From NCBI GenBank assembly GCA_002428285.1, contig DIVO01000006.1, forward strand, positions 216-23,200: a stretch of 22,985 nucleotides of DNA, given 5' to 3'. Shown here piece after piece: positions 20,113 to 22,985 of this stretch (position 1 is its first letter; every line of letters begins with the position of its first letter). The notes beneath the pieces were generated by a model. It searched no databases. It saw only the letters and a list, made by a program, of their open reading frames with translations, and had not been told where the DNA came from. Position numbers and translations under genes: made by a program. The stretch is from Patescibacteria group bacterium UBA6130. GTDB taxonomy: Bacteria > Patescibacteriota > Microgenomatia > UBA12405 > UBA6130.

Positions 20113-21201
20113 CTAATTAAACAATCTCTTTATAGTGTTAAACGCCTTTTCATATAAATTAAATATTAAATAATCCTTAAACTTAAGGAGCGAAAGTATT
20201 TTTTCTATAAATGGATTGCCATCTTCTCTGTCAACTGGTTGTTCTTCTATCGCCCCTAAAACCTTCTCTTCATCATAAAACACCATTTGATTTTCATCAG
20301 TATCTTTTCCTAAAACAGAGGTTGAAAAGAAATACTCTTTTTGTGTCTCCTCTTCTTCTGGAGAAATTTTTTCCGGCAATACGAGATAAGAAACTTCATC
20401 AAAATCTTTTAATACATTTGTTCCTTTGCCATCATTCGCCAAAACCATCGATGAGGGTAAAAATTTAACCTGCACTATTCCCGGACTCAAACCTTTGAAA
20501 TAAACTGTACCAAAAATCCCGCTCTCACCATAATATCCAGGGCTTGGAAGTCCACCGGTCAAACGAACATAGCCAGCATCATTATTTATTTCTTTTTGAA
20601 TAAAAATACTTGCAAATGAACCATCTGTGGAAACTTCATGTACACTGAGTCGATTAGGATCGAAGCTTATGTCTGCCTGAACTGTATTTATTGGAGTCTT
20701 TATGCCAGTAAGTCTAATTTCCATAGGAAACATTTCTTCTAGTCGATACTGCCCAACTGAAGGAATAACGAATGAAACGGTTTTTGGAGTTCTCGGATAA
20801 CCAAGTGCGGACAAAGCTTTGCTTTCCAAATAGATTAAACCAATAGAAAAAATTGTTAAAATAAAAATCAATAATCCGTTTAATATCGCCGAGCTTAAAT
20901 TTTCTGGGGATATAGAAATAGATTTATCGACAACTTTCTTACAAAATGGGCAATATTCTCCGTCTTTTCTACCTCGGCAAAGAAAACATATAGTCTGGTT
21001 TGGAGCAAAAAACCACCATATAGGATAAGCAAGGGAAAGAAATACGCCAAAAACTGCAAACAGATGAACTATAATATAAGATGAAATTATTATTAAGATT
21101 AATACTGCTGCCGTTTTTATTTTAAAATAACTAAATTCTTTATTCATTTTGACTGATATTAAAGAGAAAAACAGAAAAGTCCTATAAATTACAATTTCCA
21201 T
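20113..21201 (-). CDS. Membrane protein with zinc ribbon and cohesin-like domain
   Basis: The 362-aa product contains a membrane region (about 30-68), a CxxC-x8-CxxC zinc ribbon (Cys72, 75, 84, 87), another helix (about 106-125), then a cohesin-like beta domain (about 145-270). That domain reads VSFVIPSVGQYRLEEMFPMEIRLTG, INTVQADISFDPNRLSVHEV, and FGTVYFKGLSPGIVQVKFLP, the classic order of cohesin/CBM-like strands. A charged tail with an amphipathic C-terminal helix follows. Cohesin domains hold dockerin-type partners; here it probably binds a surface partner. Start 21201 is supported by TATAAA 5 nt upstream; ATG 21147 (MNKEF) is a serious alternative. The signal-peptidase-like gene follows in the operon. 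Confidence 0.75.
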   Translation of the reverse strand: MEIVIYRTFLFFSLISVKMNKEFSYFKIKTAAVLILIIISSYIIVHLFAVFGVFLSLAYPIWWFFAPNQTICFLCRGRKDGEYCPFCKKVVDKSISISPENLSSAILNGLLIFILTIFSIGLIYLESKALSALGYPRTPKTVSFVIPSVGQYRLEEMFPMEIRLTGIKTPINTVQADISFDPNRLSVHEVSTDGSFASIFIQKEINNDAGYVRLTGGLPSPGYYGESGIFGTVYFKGLSPGIVQVKFLPSSMVLANDGKGTNVLKDFDEVSYLVLPEKISPEEEETQKEYFFSTSVLGKDTDENQMVFYDEEKVLGAIEEQPVDREDGNPFIEKILSLLKFKDYLIFNLYEKAFNTIKRLFN

Positions 21202-21206
21202 CCAAG

Positions 21207-21235
21207 TTTATATCGCACTATACCTTTTTTCCAAA
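21207..21235 (-). promoter_or_regulatory. Promoter of the cohesin-like operon
   Basis: On the minus strand TTTGGA (21230-21235, weak), 17 nt, TATAAA (21207-21212), 5 nt before the ATG at 21201. Confidence 0.4.
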
Positions 21236-21324
21236 TCCTGTTAGGTCACTCGAAATATGTAATAAAATCGTAAAAATTATGTAACCTTTCAGATTATCAC
21301 AACGTAGTTTTCCAGCAAGTGATT

Positions 21325-22392
21325 TTAACCTTCAATAGTTGACTCATCACTCCTATTTCCTAATTTTAATTTTTTTGAATTTCCTATAATAGGCAAAGTA
21401 ATCGAAAAAACCGATCCTTTTCGTATTTTGCTTTCAACTTTAATAGCCCCTCCGTGTTCCTTAACGATTTCTTTCGCAATAGCCAGACCAAGTCCGTAAC
21501 CATCTGCCTTTACCTTACTCCTTGACAAGTCTGCCCTATAAAAACGATCAAAGATATGGGGGAGATCTTTTTTAGCTATTCCTATTCCCTGATCTCTAAT
21601 GATTATTAGCCCTTTTCCACTTTTCTTTGTAGAACTTATCAGAACAATACTATTTTTTTTGCTGTATTTTATGGCATTATCCAGAATAATTGTCACCAAA
21701 TTGACCAAGCTATCTTTGTTACCTAACATATTAAACGAGTTGATATCTTTTCGAATTTTAATGCCCGCCAAATCTGCTTTTGGCTTTACTCTTTTTACCG
21801 ACTCATAAACAACTTCTTCCAATTCTACTTTTGTAAATTCCCTGCTTCCGTTTAGCTTCTTATATTGGGCCAGCTGAAGCAAAGACTCTGTTAATGTTTG
21901 TAATTTGTTTGTTTCTCCCAAACTCTCTTTGATCAAAATTTTTGACTTTGATAAAGTCGGTTTAGGATTTCTTAAATACACCTCAAATGCACTCTTCAAT
22001 GAAGTAATGGGCGTTTTTAATTCATGAGAAGCATCTGAAATGAAACGATTTTGCTCATCCAGCATTTCCTGGATAGGTTTGAGGGTGCGTCCTGCGAGAA
22101 TATATCCTAGCCCGCCGGACACAATAAAAATTCCTGTATTAACAAATATAAGAGATATTACTATTCTATCTTTCGCCTCTTCCAAAACCTCTGGATCGGA
22201 GATAAAAAAAGCCATTGATCCCATTCCCTTGTTGGCTTCTAATCTTTGCCCCAATCTGGTCCGAAAAGCGAACTCAACCCTTTGAATTTCCATTAGCTGA
22301 ATTCTATAAATCACTGCGCTTAAAGATAGGCTCACTACCATTATTATAAGAAGATACCAAAGAGTTAATTTGATTCGGGCATTTTTAAACAT
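21325..22392 (-). CDS. Sensor histidine kinase of a two-component pair
   Basis: A 355-aa kinase: two membrane helices (about 10-30 and 77-100) around a short extracytoplasmic loop, then a brief linker (GRTLKPIQEMLDEQNRFI) in place of a full HAMP domain. HisKA follows with SDASHELKTPITSLKSAFEV (His123), then HATPase_c with LDNAIKYS (N box), RDQGIGI (G1), IFDRFYRAD (F box) and GYGLGLAIAK (G2). Its architecture matches CiaH/BaeS-type kinases. The gene starts 3 nt after the stop of the OmpR-type regulator and is clearly co-transcribed with it. The small loop suggests sensing within or near the membrane; the signal is unknown. Confidence 0.94.
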   Translation of the reverse strand: MFKNARIKLTLWYLLIIMVVSLSLSAVIYRIQLMEIQRVEFAFRTRLGQRLEANKGMGSMAFFISDPEVLEEAKDRIVISLIFVNTGIFIVSGGLGYILAGRTLKPIQEMLDEQNRFISDASHELKTPITSLKSAFEVYLRNPKPTLSKSKILIKESLGETNKLQTLTESLLQLAQYKKLNGSREFTKVELEEVVYESVKRVKPKADLAGIKIRKDINSFNMLGNKDSLVNLVTIILDNAIKYSKKNSIVLISSTKKSGKGLIIIRDQGIGIAKKDLPHIFDRFYRADLSRSKVKADGYGLGLAIAKEIVKEHGGAIKVESKIRKGSVFSITLPIIGNSKKLKLGNRSDESTIEG

Positions 22393-22395
22393 AAT

Positions 22396-22985
22396 TTATT
22401 CCAATTTATAACCAAAACCCCTGATTGTGTGTAAAAGAGGCTTTTGGTCAGAAAATGGTCTGTCGATTTTGTTTCTTAAAGTTTTAATATATACCTCCAC
22501 AGTATTCGGCAAAACATCCGACTCGTAATTCCAAATATGACTAATAATTTGCTCCTTCTTTAAGACTCTTCCGGAATTTCTCATTAAATATTCAAGCAAA
22601 GAAAATTCTTTACTGGTTAGTTTAATATCTTTGCCATCTCGCTTAACCTTGAAATTGTCTAAATTTATGGTTAAATTTTTGATTTTCAGAACATCACCTA
22701 ACACCTTCTTAGGCCTCCGTGAAAGAGCGCGAAGCCTGGCCAATAGTTCTTCAAAAGAAAAAGGTTTTGTTAAGTAATCGTCGACCCCAGAATCGAAACC
22801 CTTAATTTTATCCTGTATTTGTCCTTTAGCAGTCAACATTAATATGGGAATGTGGATATGTTCTTGACGAAGTTTTCTGCAAATTTCCAAACCATCCATT
22901 TTTGGCAGCATCAAATCTAAGACTATCACATCGTAGTCTTCAGTGGATGCCAGGTCATATCCCGCCTCTCCATCATAAGCAACAT
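22396..22985 (-). CDS. OmpR-family response regulator, 5' part beyond the window
   Basis: The frame is open to the window edge (VAYDGEAGYDLAS precedes), so the N-terminal acidic cluster is outside and the gene is partial here (about 196 codons). The phospho-acceptor Asp is in DVIVLDLMLPKMDG, the switch Thr in ILMLTAKG, Lys in TKPFSFEEL. The winged helix has LTSKEFSLLEYLMRNSG, TVEVYIKTLRNKID and HTIRGFGYKLE at the C-terminus. It pairs with the kinase 3 nt downstream. The GTG at 22929 lies inside the receiver domain and is not the start. Confidence 0.95.
   Translation of the reverse strand, partial: VAYDGEAGYDLASTEDYDVIVLDLMLPKMDGLEICRKLRQEHIHIPILMLTAKGQIQDKIKGFDSGVDDYLTKPFSFEELLARLRALSRRPKKVLGDVLKIKNLTINLDNFKVKRDGKDIKLTSKEFSLLEYLMRNSGRVLKKEQIISHIWNYESDVLPNTVEVYIKTLRNKIDRPFSDQKPLLHTIRGFGYKLE

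Overview
The window looks like a dense, AT-rich chromosomal segment of an ultra-small bacterium, most likely Candidate Phyla Radiation (Patescibacteria) and plausibly the Microgenomates group. This lineage call is inference. It rests on short genes, many small membrane-anchored or secreted hypotheticals with Pro/Thr linkers, a stand-alone bacterial eRF1-like protein beside a short ribosome hibernation factor, a cohesin-like/zinc-ribbon membrane protein, YibE/F, a lone pseudopilin, and many mRNAs that appear leaderless. The standard stop codons fit, and nothing points to UGA reassignment. No rRNA, tRNA, CRISPR array, transposase or phage gene was seen.

Layout. 1-3.2 kb: Cys-rich type IV pilin-like protein, a 36-aa Lys/Arg-rich microprotein behind a leader with an apparent attenuator, a GNAT acetyltransferase, an UppP-type phosphatase and a secreted coiled-coil protein. 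3.3-6.1 kb: DUF4258 protein, a baeRF (bacterial eRF1-like) + HPF operon, and an anchored hypothetical with a 32-aa membrane microprotein. 6.2-8.2 kb: GlsB/YeaQ-type stress membrane protein, a receiver-only response regulator facing an OmpR-type regulator, and a small basic protein. 8.2-11.1 kb: Obg GTPase with an upstream membrane-anchored degenerate rhodanese, a cupin, a stand-alone protein resembling the N-terminal domain of cyanophycin synthetase (HxxEH motif), and a KGG-repeat stress protein. 11.2-15.5 kb: aldo/keto reductase, a DUF5320-DUF134 operon under a consensus promoter with a palindromic operator, a MASE3 histidine kinase overlapping a divergent tRNA-guanine transglycosylase. 15.6-17.0 kb: a methyltransferase and a frameshifted Cys-rich anchored protein. 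17.1-17.33 kb: a tandem array of four hairpin units, each followed at a fixed distance by a -10-like box, leading into an anchored lipid/stress-type hypothetical. 18-22.985 kb: YibE/F, a signal-peptidase-like protein, a cohesin-like/zinc-ribbon protein, and a two-component pair (histidine kinase and an OmpR regulator cut by the window end).

How the genes fit together. Themes are envelope and surface proteins, signalling, and translation/ribosome dormancy (baeRF, HPF, Obg). Two modes of translation initiation stand out. About ten genes have a -10 box only 5-9 nt before the start codon, implying leaderless mRNAs. Another set (basic microprotein, secreted coiled-coil protein, GlsB-like, 72-aa protein, cupin, KGG, DUF5320) has strong Shine-Dalgarno sequences and real leaders. 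The strongest candidate for something undescribed is the hairpin/promoter array at 17103-17329, where stems change by compensatory substitutions. The next are the free-standing cyanophycin-synthetase-like N domain and the attenuated leader of the 36-aa basic protein.
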